From JBBSBL01 sp963735885 (lineage in GTDB: Bacteria; Actinomycetota; Thermoleophilia; Solirubrobacterales; Solirubrobacteraceae): DNA of 64,000 bases. Positions 42,350-51,007 of this stretch are shown one piece after another (the first letter of the stretch is position 1; every line of letters begins with the position of its first letter). Below the pieces are notes generated by a model. It had not been told where the DNA came from. It did not search any database and worked only from the letters and a program-made list of their open reading frames with translations. Location of the stretch: contig CAVTMP010000005.1 in NCBI GenBank assembly GCA_963735885.1, positions 1-64,000 on the forward strand. Direction: 5' to 3'. A program made the translations under genes and the position numbers.

Positions 42350-43323
42350 CCGAGCACGACCTCCGCTTCCGCGCGATGGGCTGCGAGCTGCGCCTGCTCG
42401 TCGGCGACCCGGTCGACCCCGCGGGGCCGTCGCCCGCCGCCTCGGCCGCGGCCGCTCGCGACTGGGTCGAGGCGTTCGACGCCCGCCTCTCCCGCTTCCG
42501 CGAGGACAGCGAGCTGTGCGCGCTCAACGCGGACCCCCGGCGCGTGGTGCCGGCCTCCCCCCTGCTCCGCGCGGCCGTCGGCGCGGCACGCTGGGCCGCC
42601 GAGCGCTCCGGCGGCCTCGTCGATCCGACCCTGGTCGGCGAGCTCGTCGCCGCGGGGTACGGCGAGTCCCGCGCCGACGCCCGCTCGGCGGCGCTCGCCG
42701 ATGCGCTCGCCGCCGCGCCCCCGCGCCGGCCGGCGGCCCCCCGGCTCGGCCTGGCCTGGCGGCAGATCGAGGTCGATGAGGCAGCCGGCACGATCCGGCG
42801 CCCGCCGGGGCTGGCGATCGACACCGGCGGCACCGGAAAGGGTCTCGCCGCCGATGCGCTCGCGGTGCGGCTCGAGCAGCACGCCCGGGTCTGCATCGAC
42901 ATGGCCGGCGATCTCCGGATCGCCGGCCCGGACGCGCAGCGGCACCCCTACCAGGTGGAGGTCGAGCACCCGCTCACCGGTGAGACGTGCCACGTCCTCC
43001 CCGTGGGCGCGGGCGGCGTCGCCACCTCCGGCGTCGGCTCGCGCCTGTGGCCGGCCGCGGGCGGCGGGTTCGCCCACCACCTGCTCGACCCGTCCACGGG
43101 GACACCGGCCTGGACCGGCGTCCTCATGGCCACCGCGCTCGCCCCGACGGCCCTCGAGGCCGAGACCCTCGCCAAGATCGCGGTCCTCTCCGGGCCGGCC
43201 GGCGCCCGCGCCGCGCTGGCCCCGAACGGGGGGCTGATCGTGCGCGACGACGGCGACGTCGAGCCGATCGGCCAGGTCGCGGCGCGCCGCCTTCGCCTGA
43301 TGCGACCCCTGGTGGCGGCGTGA
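42346..43323 (+). CDS. apbE: FAD:protein FMN transferase (ApbE family)
   Basis: A 325-residue ApbE protein. Family segments are FRAMGCELRLLV at the start, LSRFREDSELCALN, the flavin/Mg site LAIDTGGTGKGLAADALAVR, GGVATSGVGSRLW and HHLLDPSTGTPAWTG. ApbE transfers FMN from FAD to a Ser/Thr of extracytoplasmic flavoproteins. No signal peptide is visible; in actinobacteria ApbE may act on the outer face or at the membrane. It is embedded in an operon with a haem membrane protein, a flavoprotein and a ferredoxin, joined by ATGA and GTGA overlaps, so a flavinylated partner is expected in the same pathway. Confidence 0.92.
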   Translation: MTEHDLRFRAMGCELRLLVGDPVDPAGPSPAASAAAARDWVEAFDARLSRFREDSELCALNADPRRVVPASPLLRAAVGAARWAAERSGGLVDPTLVGELVAAGYGESRADARSAALADALAAAPPRRPAAPRLGLAWRQIEVDEAAGTIRRPPGLAIDTGGTGKGLAADALAVRLEQHARVCIDMAGDLRIAGPDAQRHPYQVEVEHPLTGETCHVLPVGAGGVATSGVGSRLWPAAGGGFAHHLLDPSTGTPAWTGVLMATALAPTALEAETLAKIAVLSGPAGARAALAPNGGLIVRDDGDVEPIGQVAARRLRLMRPLVAA

Positions 43324-43919
43324 CCGGCCCGAACCCCCTCGACTACGGGTGGTGGCTGGCGAGCCGGGCCTCCGGGATCGTGGCGATGCTCCTCGTCAGC
43401 GCCTCGGTGATCCTCGGCCTCGCCATGGCCGCCGGCCTGCTCCGTCGCCCCGGGCTCAAGGGACGCCTGGCGAAGGTCCACGAGCAACTGGCCGTCACGG
43501 GGCTCGCGGCGATCGCCGTCCACGGCGTGACGCTGCTCGGCGACAGCTGGCTGCGACCCGGCCTGCGCGGCATCCTCGTCCCGTTCTCGATGTCCTACCG
43601 GCCGGGCTTCACCGGCCTCGGGATCATCGCCGCCTACCTCGCCGCCCTCCTCGGCCTCTCGTTCTACGCCCGGCGGCGGATCGGCGCCCGGCGGTGGCGG
43701 AAGCTCCACCGCGCGACGAGCGTCGTGTGGGTGCTCGGCGTCGTGCACGCCCTCGGCGCCGGCACGGACGGCTCGAGCGCGTGGTTCCGCTACCTCGTCC
43801 TCGCCACCGCGGTGCCCGTCCTGTCCCTGCTCGCGCTGCGGATCGCGCGCTCGCGGCGGCCGCCCCGGCCCGCGCCGCGGCGCCGGCCGCGTCCGGCCAC
43901 CGCCGAGGCCGGGCGATGA
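43320..43919 (+). CDS. Ferric-reductase-like di-haem membrane protein
   Basis: A 199-residue membrane protein with five to six helices and a basic tail. Two histidine pairs sit in helices in the way of the FRD/YedZ superfamily: VHEQLAVTGLAAIAVHG (H-x13-H) and LHRATSVVWVLGVVHAL (H-x12-H), predicted ligands of two stacked b haems. Such proteins move electrons across the membrane to iron, flavin or methionine-sulfoxide reductase partners. No MsrP/YedY gene is beside it; instead ApbE, an FAD/NAD reductase and a ferredoxin are. It starts with GTG overlapping the ApbE stop and ends in an ATGA overlap. Confidence 0.85.
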   Translation: MTGPNPLDYGWWLASRASGIVAMLLVSASVILGLAMAAGLLRRPGLKGRLAKVHEQLAVTGLAAIAVHGVTLLGDSWLRPGLRGILVPFSMSYRPGFTGLGIIAAYLAALLGLSFYARRRIGARRWRKLHRATSVVWVLGVVHALGAGTDGSSAWFRYLVLATAVPVLSLLALRIARSRRPPRPAPRRRPRPATAEAGR

Positions 43920-45094
43920 GGGCCGGCGTCGTCATCGCGGGGGGCGGCCTCGCGGCGCAGCGGGTCGCCGCCGCGCTGCGCGCGGGCGGATGGGAGGGCC
44001 CCATCCGGATGGTGTGCGCGGAGTCGGTCCCCCCCTATGACCGCCCGCCGCTCTCCAAGGGGCTGCTCGCCGGGTCCTGCGAGGCGGAGGCGCTCGCCCT
44101 GCGGCCCGCCGCGTGGTACGCGGAGCAGGCCGTCGAGCTGCGGCTGGGCCGCCGGGCGATCGGGCTCTCCGCGCGCCACCGCCGCCTGCGCCTCGACTCC
44201 GGTGAGACGCTCCCGTACGAGCACCTCGTGATCGCGACCGGCGCCGCCCCGCGCGGGCTCCCGGACACCGGGCGCTTCGCCAACGTCCACGGTCTGCGGA
44301 CGGTCGACGACGCCGCGCGGCTGCGTGCCGAGCTGCGGCCGGGCGCGCGCCTCGTCGTGGTCGGCGCGGGCCTGATCGGAATGGAGGTCGCCGCCACGGC
44401 GCGCGGGCTCGGGGTCGACGTCGCGCTCGTCGAGGCCGCGTCCGCGCCGTTGCTCCCGGTCCTCGGCCCGGCGCTGGGCGCCTGGCTCGCCGGGACCCAC
44501 CGCGAGGCCGGCGTCGACGTGCACCTGTCGACCGGCGTCGCCGCGCTGCACGGCCCCGGGGCACGCGCCGAGGCCGTGGAGCTCGCCGACGGGCGCCGGC
44601 TGGCCTGCGACGCCGTCCTCGTCGGGATCGGGGTCGCACCGGCGACCGGCTGGCTGGCGGGCAGCGGCCTGGAGACCGACGGCGTCCGCGTCGAGCAGAG
44701 CGGGCGCACCGCCCTCGCCGGCGTCTACGCCGCCGGTGACGCCGCGCGACCGTTCGACCCGCGGCGGCGCGCCCACGTGCGCAGCGACCACTGGGAGGCG
44801 GCGGTCCGCCAGGCCGCCGCGGTGGCCGCCGCGATCCTCGGGCGCCCGCCGCGCCCCTCGCCGCCGCCGTCGTTCTGGAGCGACCAGTACGGCGTTCGCC
44901 TCCAGCACGTCGGAGACCCCGCCGGGGCCGACGCCGTCGCGATCGACGGCGATCCGGCGGCGCGCGACTTCACCGCGGTGTGGACGGCGCGGGGCCGGCC
45001 GGTGGCCGCGCTCCTCGTCGACCGCCCGCACGAGCTTCCCGCCCTGCGCCGGCGCATCGCCGGCGCCGCCCCCGACGAGAGGATGGCCGCATGA
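43916..45094 (+). CDS. Ferredoxin-reductase-like FAD/NAD(P)H oxidoreductase
   Basis: A 392-residue two-dinucleotide-domain flavoprotein of the ferredoxin/rubredoxin reductase type. FAD fold: VVIAGGGLAAQRVAAALRAG; active loop PYDRPPLSKGLLAG; NAD fold: LVVVGAGLIGMEVAATARGL; FAD-closing segment GVYAAGDAARPFDP; and the C-terminal FWSDQYGVRLQHVG typical of oxygenase-coupled reductases. It would oxidise NADH and reduce the ferredoxin encoded next. ATGA overlaps at both ends show strict coupling with the haem protein and the ferredoxin. Confidence 0.92.
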   Translation: MRAGVVIAGGGLAAQRVAAALRAGGWEGPIRMVCAESVPPYDRPPLSKGLLAGSCEAEALALRPAAWYAEQAVELRLGRRAIGLSARHRRLRLDSGETLPYEHLVIATGAAPRGLPDTGRFANVHGLRTVDDAARLRAELRPGARLVVVGAGLIGMEVAATARGLGVDVALVEAASAPLLPVLGPALGAWLAGTHREAGVDVHLSTGVAALHGPGARAEAVELADGRRLACDAVLVGIGVAPATGWLAGSGLETDGVRVEQSGRTALAGVYAAGDAARPFDPRRRAHVRSDHWEAAVRQAAAVAAAILGRPPRPSPPPSFWSDQYGVRLQHVGDPAGADAVAIDGDPAARDFTAVWTARGRPVAALLVDRPHELPALRRRIAGAAPDERMAA

Positions 45095-45297
45095 CCCTGG
45101 TTCCCGTGATCGACGAGCTCGCCTGCACCGCGCACGGCGACTGCGTCGACGTCGCACCGGACGTGTTCCGGCTCGACGACGTCGCCGTCGTCGTCGGATC
45201 CGGTCCGGACGGCACGATCCTCGCGGCCGCGCGAGCGTGCCCGTCCGCCGCGATCGCCGTCGTGGACGACGCCTCCGGCGAGCAGGTCTACCCGTAG
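45091..45297 (+). CDS. [3Fe-4S]-type small ferredoxin
   Basis: A 68-residue ferredoxin. The cluster pattern is CTAHGDC near residues 12-18 plus ACPSAAI near residue 50: three cysteines with histidine in the place of the second cysteine, as in single-cluster [3Fe-4S] ferredoxins that serve P450s and other acceptors. It overlaps the reductase gene as ATGA and is the operon's last gene. Its likely partners are the reductase and the membrane haem protein; the P450 at 15.7-17.0 kb is another possible acceptor. Confidence 0.9.
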   Translation: MTLVPVIDELACTAHGDCVDVAPDVFRLDDVAVVVGSGPDGTILAAARACPSAAIAVVDDASGEQVYP

Positions 45298-45348
45298 CCC
45301 GGCCGCCGGCCCGCCGGCGCCGCCGGCGCGCGGGCCGTCCGTGGCGGC

Positions 45349-45360
45349 TAGGCTCACCCC
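45349..45360 (+). promoter_or_regulatory. Leaderless-type promoter of the secreted propeller-like protein
   Basis: TAGGCT (45349-45354) is followed by 6 bases and ATG 45361. Confidence 0.5.
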
Positions 45361-46488
45361 ATGCCCCCCGTCCGCCGGCGGGCCGTCGCCGGCCTCGCCG
45401 CCGCTCTCGCGCTGCTCGTCCTCCCGTCCGTCGCCGGCGCCGCCGATCCCGGCCGCTGGCGCCAGGTGGGCACGAGCACCGTCAGCTTCCGCTACTGGCA
45501 GGGACTCTCCAGCGACCTCGTCCCGCGCCTCTTCTTCGCCGGGTTCCGCCAGGGCGCGTACCGGACCGACGCGGAGCTCGTCCAGCAGGCGGGCCACGAC
45601 GACGCCATCCCCGCCGACGTCCACGCGCGCGAGGGCTACAACCACATCGGCGACCCGTCCTGGGACCCGGCGGAGGGCGGCCGGGTGCTGCTGCCGCTCG
45701 AGTGCTACGACGACCGCCTCGGGAACACGTGCGGGACCGGCGCGTTCGGTGTCGTGGACCCGACGACCCTCGACTGGCGCTACTACGTGAAGCTCGACCC
45801 GGCGGACATCGCCAAGGCGATGTGGGTCGAGGTCGCACCCGGCGGCCGCCTGGCCTGGACCTCGAGCGGGGAGGACCTCCTCGCCTACCGGCTCGCCGAC
45901 GTCCGGCCCGGCCGCGCCGCCCCCGCCGCGCCGGCCATCCGGCCGGTGCGCCGGCTTCGCGGGGCGGTGCCGCCCTCGGGCGTCACGGGTGCGGCGTTCT
46001 GGCGCGGTCGCCTGCTCCTGGCCGGGCAGGACGGAGCCGACTTCCAGGTCTGGAGCGTCGACGTCCGCACCGGCCACCGCCGGCTCGAGCTCGAGCGGAC
46101 GATCAACGGCGAGTCCGAGGGCCTCGACGTCACCCCCGCGCTCGGCGGCCTGCTGCACTGGGGCGTGATGCCCCTCTCCTCCACGGGACCGGCGACCTAC
46201 CCCCAGCCGAGCCTGCTGACCTTCGTCCCCACCCCGCCGCCGCGCCTGCGGGTGGTCGCCCCGTGGCGGGTCCGCGCCGGCCGGGCGATCGTGCTGCGGG
46301 TGCGCGTCGGGACCGGGCCGGGTGAGCCGATCGGCCTGGCCACCGTGCGCCTCGGCGGGGCGAGCGCGGTCACCGGGAAGGACGGGCGCGCGGTCCTGCG
46401 GCTCACGCTGCGGCCCGGCGCGCACCGGATCACGGCGTCGCTCGACGGGACCCGCCCGGGCGCGACGGTCGTCGTCGCCCGACGCTGA
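45361..46488 (+). CDS. Secreted beta-propeller-like protein
   Basis: A 375-residue exported protein with signal peptide (residues 1-27, ending AGA). The mature part alternates strands in a repeated pattern (RLFFAGFRQGAYRT, GRLAWTSSGEDLLAYRLADV, AAFWRGRLLLAGQDGADFQV) suggesting a beta-propeller. It ends with an Ig-like domain (RAGRAIVLRVRVG... AVTGKDGRAVLRLTLRPG) of the sort found at the ends of actinobacterial surface proteins. Conserved-looking features include EGYNHIGDPSWDP and CYDDRLGNTCGTG with a probable disulfide. Function is unknown; binding outside the cell is likely. Confidence 0.7.
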   Translation: MPPVRRRAVAGLAAALALLVLPSVAGAADPGRWRQVGTSTVSFRYWQGLSSDLVPRLFFAGFRQGAYRTDAELVQQAGHDDAIPADVHAREGYNHIGDPSWDPAEGGRVLLPLECYDDRLGNTCGTGAFGVVDPTTLDWRYYVKLDPADIAKAMWVEVAPGGRLAWTSSGEDLLAYRLADVRPGRAAPAAPAIRPVRRLRGAVPPSGVTGAAFWRGRLLLAGQDGADFQVWSVDVRTGHRRLELERTINGESEGLDVTPALGGLLHWGVMPLSSTGPATYPQPSLLTFVPTPPPRLRVVAPWRVRAGRAIVLRVRVGTGPGEPIGLATVRLGGASAVTGKDGRAVLRLTLRPGAHRITASLDGTRPGATVVVARR

Positions 46489-46513
46489 GCTTCGCCGCGG
46501 CGCCGGATACCCG

Positions 46514-46536
46514 CCCGGGCGGCGGCCGCGCCCGGG
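46514..46536. terminator. Hairpin between convergent genes
   Basis: CCCGGGCG (46514-46521) and CGCCCGGG (46529-46536) form a perfect 8-base stem around a 7-base loop between the propeller-like and haem-binding genes. Confidence 0.5.
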
Positions 46537-46556
46537 AACCGCCTGCGGAACGGGGC

Positions 46557-47045
46557 CTACCCGCCCCCGCTGCGGATCCCGGCCGGCGGGCTCCGCGCGT
46601 AGGTGCGCTCGAGGCCGCGCGCCAGGGCTCGCTTCTCCGCGTCGGAGAGCGCGGCGCCCGAGTGGAGGATCGTGTACTTCGTCGGCGGCATCTCGCCGCT
46701 CAGCACCTGTTCCACGAGGTCGCCGACGCCGGGCTGCGGGCGGTCCCACTCGGAGAAGTTGAGGACCCCGCGTCCCTCGTCGACGTCCTTCTGCACGAGC
46801 CAGGACATCGGCGCGACGTTCGAGTACCACGGCCACGTGGTCCGGTTCCCGTGGCAGTCGCCGCAGGACTGGCGGACGAGCTGCGCGGTGCGGGGCGAGT
46901 CCCAGCGCGGCTCGCCCGTGACCGGCGGGTTCGCGTGGTCGCGCCCGTACGGGACGAGCTGGATCAGCAGGAAGCCCGCCACGAGGACGCCCGCCGCCCA
47001 AACGGCGCGTCGCCACCAGGGGCTGCGGGAGCGGACGGACCCCAT
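46557..47045 (-). CDS. Membrane-anchored haem-binding domain protein
   Basis: A 162-residue protein with an N-terminal anchor helix (WAAGVLVAGFLLIQLVPYGR) and a haem-binding domain (PF14376-like) carrying the c-type site SCGDCHGNRT (CxxCH) followed by WPWYSNVAPMSWLVQKDVDE and GRGVLNFSEWDR. The end of the domain has MPPTKYTILHSGAALSDAEK, where the Met may be the second haem ligand. It probably carries electrons on the outer membrane face. TACCCT ends 7 bases before ATG 47045, which fixes the start. Confidence 0.85.
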   Translation of the reverse strand: MGSVRSRSPWWRRAVWAAGVLVAGFLLIQLVPYGRDHANPPVTGEPRWDSPRTAQLVRQSCGDCHGNRTTWPWYSNVAPMSWLVQKDVDEGRGVLNFSEWDRPQPGVGDLVEQVLSGEMPPTKYTILHSGAALSDAEKRALARGLERTYARSPPAGIRSGGG

Positions 47046-47118
47046 CTCGTCGAGGGTAGCCGTCCGGGTGGACCGCACCGCCTTGACGGCGGCCGCGGCC
47101 GCCGCGTAGCGTCGTCAC

Positions 47119-48429
47119 GTGACACGGCCCCGCGCCACCCCCGCCGCCGGCCTCGCCGTCCTCGCCGCCGTCGCGCTCGGCGCGCCGGCCGCGGCGGCCG
47201 CGTCCTCCTGGCCCTCCCGCGTGGTGAGCTACGCGGACCACACGCAGCTGCACCGGGTCGTCCGCGCGGCGGTGCGCAACTGGAACGCGGCGACCACCGG
47301 GCTCCACCTCGTTCCGGCGCGGCGCGGCCGCGGGCAGGTCCGCCTGCGGCAGGTGCGCACGAACGGCGCCTACGGCGAGTCGGGCTTCGGCTACTACCCG
47401 CCCGACGGCCGGGCGATCATCTACGCCGGAGCCCGCGACGATCCCGCGGACGAGACCCTCGTCGCCGTCGTCATGCACGAGATCGGTCACGCCGTCGGGC
47501 TCGAGCACATCACCGGCGCCTGCGCGGTCATGAATCCGATCGTGCTCAACGCCCCGGCGTGCGGCCGGGCGCGCCGCCGGATCGGCGCCACGGGGAAGCT
47601 CTGCGGCGCGCAGCGCGCCGACGCCCGCGCGATCGTCGCCCGCTACGGCGGGCACGTCCGCGCCCGCCGCGGGCTCGGGATCTGTCCCGTCCCGCGCATC
47701 CGGTCGCCGCTCGCCCCCACCGGTCGCCTCGTCGCGCCGACGCGGCCGATCGTCGTCCCGGACTCCGCCCGGAGCGCGAACCCGGTGCGGGCGGTCCTGC
47801 ACGTGCGCAACACCGGCCGCTGGACGTGGGGCCGGCCGGGCCGATGGACGTGCTGCCGGCACGCCTCGCGAGGCCTCTCCCGCGAGGACGTCGCGCTGGC
47901 GCTCCTCGATGCGCCCGGCCGCGCCGGCTCCCCCACCGCCTGCGACGACCAGTTCCCGCTCCGGTCGCTGGCCCGCGACGACCCCGGGCGCCCCGTGGCG
48001 CCCGGGGAGGCCGGCGCCTTCCGGATCGAGCTCTGCGCCTCCGGGCTGCCGTCCGCGCTGCGACTGCGCCTCGAGTCCGTCAGCGACGGCGGCCGGCGCC
48101 CGGGACCGACGTTCACGCTCCGCCTGCGGCGCGACGCGGCCCCGGAGGCCGCGCTGAGCACGAGCGCCGGCGACGGCGTGGTCCCGCCCGGGACCGACGT
48201 CGCCTTCCGCGATCTCTCCATCGACGACGGCGGGATCGTCCGGCGCACGTGGGACTTCGGCGACCCCGACAGCGGGGCGGCGAACACCTCGACGGCCGCG
48301 GCGCCGACCCATCGCTACGCGGCCGCCGGGAGCTACCCGGTCACGCTCACCGTCGTCGACGCCTTCGGGCAGGAGGCGAGCACCGAGGGGCCCGTGCTCG
48401 TCGACAGCGGGGTTCCGCCGGCGGAGTGA
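47119..48429 (+). CDS. Secreted zinc metalloprotease-like protein with PKD domain
   Basis: A 436-residue exported protein. Residues 1-28 form a signal peptide. The catalytic zinc motif HEIGHAVGLEH starts at residue 120, preceded by the strand/active-site layout of matrixin-type (M10-like) proteases, with a Met-turn candidate in CAVMNPIVLN. A middle beta domain with paired cysteines follows, and the C-terminal 90 residues are a PKD domain (WDFGDPDSG...HRYAAAGSYPVTLTVVDAFG). It probably digests or modifies extracellular protein. It begins at GTG, with TAGCGT 6 bases upstream. Confidence 0.88.
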   Translation: MTRPRATPAAGLAVLAAVALGAPAAAAASSWPSRVVSYADHTQLHRVVRAAVRNWNAATTGLHLVPARRGRGQVRLRQVRTNGAYGESGFGYYPPDGRAIIYAGARDDPADETLVAVVMHEIGHAVGLEHITGACAVMNPIVLNAPACGRARRRIGATGKLCGAQRADARAIVARYGGHVRARRGLGICPVPRIRSPLAPTGRLVAPTRPIVVPDSARSANPVRAVLHVRNTGRWTWGRPGRWTCCRHASRGLSREDVALALLDAPGRAGSPTACDDQFPLRSLARDDPGRPVAPGEAGAFRIELCASGLPSALRLRLESVSDGGRRPGPTFTLRLRRDAAPEAALSTSAGDGVVPPGTDVAFRDLSIDDGGIVRRTWDFGDPDSGAANTSTAAAPTHRYAAAGSYPVTLTVVDAFGQEASTEGPVLVDSGVPPAE

Positions 48430-48430
48430 C

Positions 48431-49951
48431 TCAGACCGGCGTGATCGCGTTGCGCTTCGCCGGCCAGTCGCGCGTGCGGCGCACGGCGAGCGCGAGGCGG
48501 CGTACGAGGTCCCCGCGGAGGTCCTCGGGCTGGACGACGGCATCGACCACGAGCTCCGAGGCGAGGTGCAGCACGTCGATCTCCTCGGCGAACTCGCGGC
48601 GGAGCACCTCGGTCCGCGCCGCCCGCTCGCCCTCGTCCTCGATCGCCTGGAGCTGGTTGTAGAAGACGGCGTTGATCGCCGCCTGCGGGCCCATGACCGC
48701 GATCGACGCGGTGGGCAGCGCGATCGTCGCCGCCGGCTCGAAGGCCGGCCCGGCCATCGCGTAGAGCCCGGCCCCGTAGGCCTTGCGGATCACCACGCAG
48801 AGCTTCGGCACGGTGGCCTCGGAGACCGCGCTGATCATCTTCGCGCCGTGGCGGATGATCCCCTCGCGCTCGACCGCGGTCCCGATCATGAAGCCCGGCA
48901 CGTCGGAGAGGAAGAGCAGCGGGATGCCGAACGCGTTGCACGTCCAGATGAAGCGCGCGGCCTTGTCGGCCGAGTCGACGAACAGCACGCCGCCCTTCAC
49001 CTTCGGCTGGTTGGCCACGACCCCGACCACGCGTCCGTCGAGCCGCCCGTAGCCGACGATCAGCTCCTTGGCCCAGCGGGCGTGGACCTCGAAGAAGGAG
49101 CCCGCGTCGAGCAGCGCGTCGAGCAGGCGCCGCACGTCGAAGGCCGTCACCTCGTCCTCGGGCACGATCTCGCGGATCGGCTCGTCGCTCCCCGGCGCGG
49201 CGGGCGGCGCGGCGGGGGGCTCCTCCTCCCACGAGGTCGGGAAGTAGGAGAGGTAGCGCTTCGCGGCGTCGATCCCCTCCTCGTCGGTGGCGACGAGCAC
49301 GTGCCCGCAGCCGCTCCTGGACGTGTGCATGCGCGCCCCGCCCATCTCCTCGAGGGTGACCGTCTCGCCGATCACGACCTCGGCCATGCGCGGCGAGCCG
49401 AGGTACATCGAGGCGTTGCCGTCGCGCATGATCACGAGGTCGCAGAAGGCGGGGATGTAGGCGCCGCCGGCGGCGCTCGGGCCGAACAGCACGCACACCT
49501 GCGGGACGACCCCGGACAGCTTCACCTCGTTGTGGAAGATCCGGCCGGCGCCGCGGCGGCCCGGGAACATCTGCACCTGGTCGGTGATCCGCGCGCCCGC
49601 CGAGTCGACGAGATAGACCAGCGGGACCCGGCGCTCGAGCGCCCGCTCCTGGATGCGGATGATCTTCTCGACGGTCTTCGGGCCCCAGGAGCCCGCCTTC
49701 ACCGTCGGGTCGTTGGCCATCAGCGCGACCGGCCGGCCGGCGATCGTCCCCATCCCGGTGACCACGCCGTCGGCCCCGAGGCCGTCCGCCTCCCAGTTGG
49801 CCAGCAGCGCCTCCTCGGCGAAGGAGCCGGGATCGAGCAGCCGCGCGACGCGCTCGCGCACCGGCAGCTTGCCCTGCTCCGCGGCCTTCGCGTGATGGCG
49901 CTCCGGGCCGCCGGCGACGGCGCGGCCCGCCGCGTGGTCGAGATCGCTCAT
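48431..49951 (-). CDS. Acyl-CoA carboxylase carboxyltransferase (beta) subunit
   Basis: A 506-residue carboxyltransferase of the acetyl/propionyl/methylcrotonyl-CoA carboxylase beta family. Both crotonase-fold halves are present: MANDPTVKAGSWGPKTVEK, VDSAGARITDQVQMFPGRRG, GPSAAGGAYIPAFCDLVIM, and the second half VANQPKVKGGVLFVDSADKA, LFLSDVPGFMIG and KAYGAGLYAMAGPAFEP. It transfers carboxyl from biotin to an acyl-CoA. HMG-CoA lyase and 3-hydroxyacyl-CoA dehydrogenase lie within 6 kb, so a methylcrotonyl-CoA or propionyl-CoA role is attractive. The biotin carboxylase subunit is not in the window. TAGCAT ends 9 bases before the ATG. Confidence 0.92.
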   Translation of the reverse strand: MSDLDHAAGRAVAGGPERHHAKAAEQGKLPVRERVARLLDPGSFAEEALLANWEADGLGADGVVTGMGTIAGRPVALMANDPTVKAGSWGPKTVEKIIRIQERALERRVPLVYLVDSAGARITDQVQMFPGRRGAGRIFHNEVKLSGVVPQVCVLFGPSAAGGAYIPAFCDLVIMRDGNASMYLGSPRMAEVVIGETVTLEEMGGARMHTSRSGCGHVLVATDEEGIDAAKRYLSYFPTSWEEEPPAAPPAAPGSDEPIREIVPEDEVTAFDVRRLLDALLDAGSFFEVHARWAKELIVGYGRLDGRVVGVVANQPKVKGGVLFVDSADKAARFIWTCNAFGIPLLFLSDVPGFMIGTAVEREGIIRHGAKMISAVSEATVPKLCVVIRKAYGAGLYAMAGPAFEPAATIALPTASIAVMGPQAAINAVFYNQLQAIEDEGERAARTEVLRREFAEEIDVLHLASELVVDAVVQPEDLRGDLVRRLALAVRRTRDWPAKRNAITPV

Positions 49952-49966
49952 GGGCGGGCGATGCTA
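49952..49966 (-). promoter_or_regulatory. -10 box built on the upstream stop codon
   Basis: TAGCAT (49966-49961, minus strand) contains the TAG stop of the membrane protein gene (49966-49964) and lies 9 bases before ATG 49951. Confidence 0.4.
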
Positions 49967-51007
49967 TCCGGGGCCGGGCGGATCCGGGCGCTCGAAGGTC
50001 GCGGTCTCGACCTCCGCGCCCGGCCCCTCGCCCGGCTCGGGCGGCAGCTCGTCGCGCGGGCGCAGGCCGGCCCCGACCATGATCCCGCCGACCAGGAGCA
50101 GCAGCAGCGGCCAGCCGACGAGGCTCGCGCCGCTCGCCGCGGGCGGCCCGGCCAGCAGGACGAAGGCGAGCAGGCCCACCGCGCCCAGGTAGCCGGGCCC
50201 GCGCTCGCCGTCCACTCCGGCGTAGGCCGCGAGGCCGAACGACGCGGCGAGCAGGACGAGCTCCCACCAGGTGCCGAGGTCCGCGCCCCGATCACCGAGC
50301 TCCGCCGCGACCGGGGAGCCGGAGGCGCCGCTCGTCGCGGCCAGGTCGCTCACGAGCGCGGTCACGCCGGCGAGGGCGATCGCGAGCGCGCCGAGCGCGA
50401 TGCCCAGCACCGCGAGCCCCGCGGCGTCGACGAGATACACCGACTCGCGTCGATACGACCCGCGGAGCCGCAGCGACCCGACGATGAACCCGATCGAGAT
50501 CGCGAGCAGGACCCAGCGATACGTCGTGATGGTGTGCGGCGCGAACACCCAGTCGACGAACGCGAGCAGCGCCACCGTCCCGGCGACGCACGCCACGAGG
50601 GCGCACACCGCGGCCCGCCGCGCGTGGACGGCCGCGACCGCCACGGCGGTGAGGGCGGCGAACATCCACACGACCGTGCCGGCCGAGCCCAGGGGCCGCT
50701 CCACCCCGAGCACCTGCGCGAGGCGCAGCAGCGTGACGAGCAGCAGCGCGAGGCCGAGCAGCAGCAGCGTCGCCTGGTAGTTGCGCGGCCGCTCGCCCTC
50801 GAGCGGCGCGAGCCAGCCCATGGCGAGGACGAGCGCGCAGGCGAGCGCCGTGAGGACGAGGAAGACCCCGCGGCCCCACACGCCGTCCATCCGCACGTTG
50901 ACGAGCACGACCGCGAGCGCGAACGGCACCGCCCCCGCGGCGACGAGGTCGCCGCGGTGGGGATGCGGCCGGATCGGGTCGAGCAGGCGGCCCAGCGCCG
51001 CCCTCAG
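49964..51007 (-). CDS. Multi-pass membrane protein of unknown function
   Basis: About 347 residues with roughly ten hydrophobic helices in regular succession (AVPFALAVVLVNVRM, VFLVLTALACALVLAMGWLA, LLLLGLALLLVTLLRL and others), ending in an acidic tail (PEPGEGPGAEVETATFERPD). No family motif is recognised. The start is uncertain: a CTG at 51007 overlaps the stop of the 3-hydroxyacyl-CoA dehydrogenase gene as CTGA, but it has no good ribosome site; a GTG about 30 codons in would also keep all helices. It lies between two CoA-metabolism genes on the same strand. Confidence 0.7.
   Translation of the reverse strand: MRAALGRLLDPIRPHPHRGDLVAAGAVPFALAVVLVNVRMDGVWGRGVFLVLTALACALVLAMGWLAPLEGERPRNYQATLLLLGLALLLVTLLRLAQVLGVERPLGSAGTVVWMFAALTAVAVAAVHARRAAVCALVACVAGTVALLAFVDWVFAPHTITTYRWVLLAISIGFIVGSLRLRGSYRRESVYLVDAAGLAVLGIALGALAIALAGVTALVSDLAATSGASGSPVAAELGDRGADLGTWWELVLLAASFGLAAYAGVDGERGPGYLGAVGLLAFVLLAGPPAASGASLVGWPLLLLLVGGIMVGAGLRPRDELPPEPGEGPGAEVETATFERPDPPGPG

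Noticed and set aside
44725..48543. Long minus-strand open frame across the ferredoxin and protease genes
   Set aside because: Same reasoning: antisense shadow with no recognisable domain, crossing several well-supported genes.
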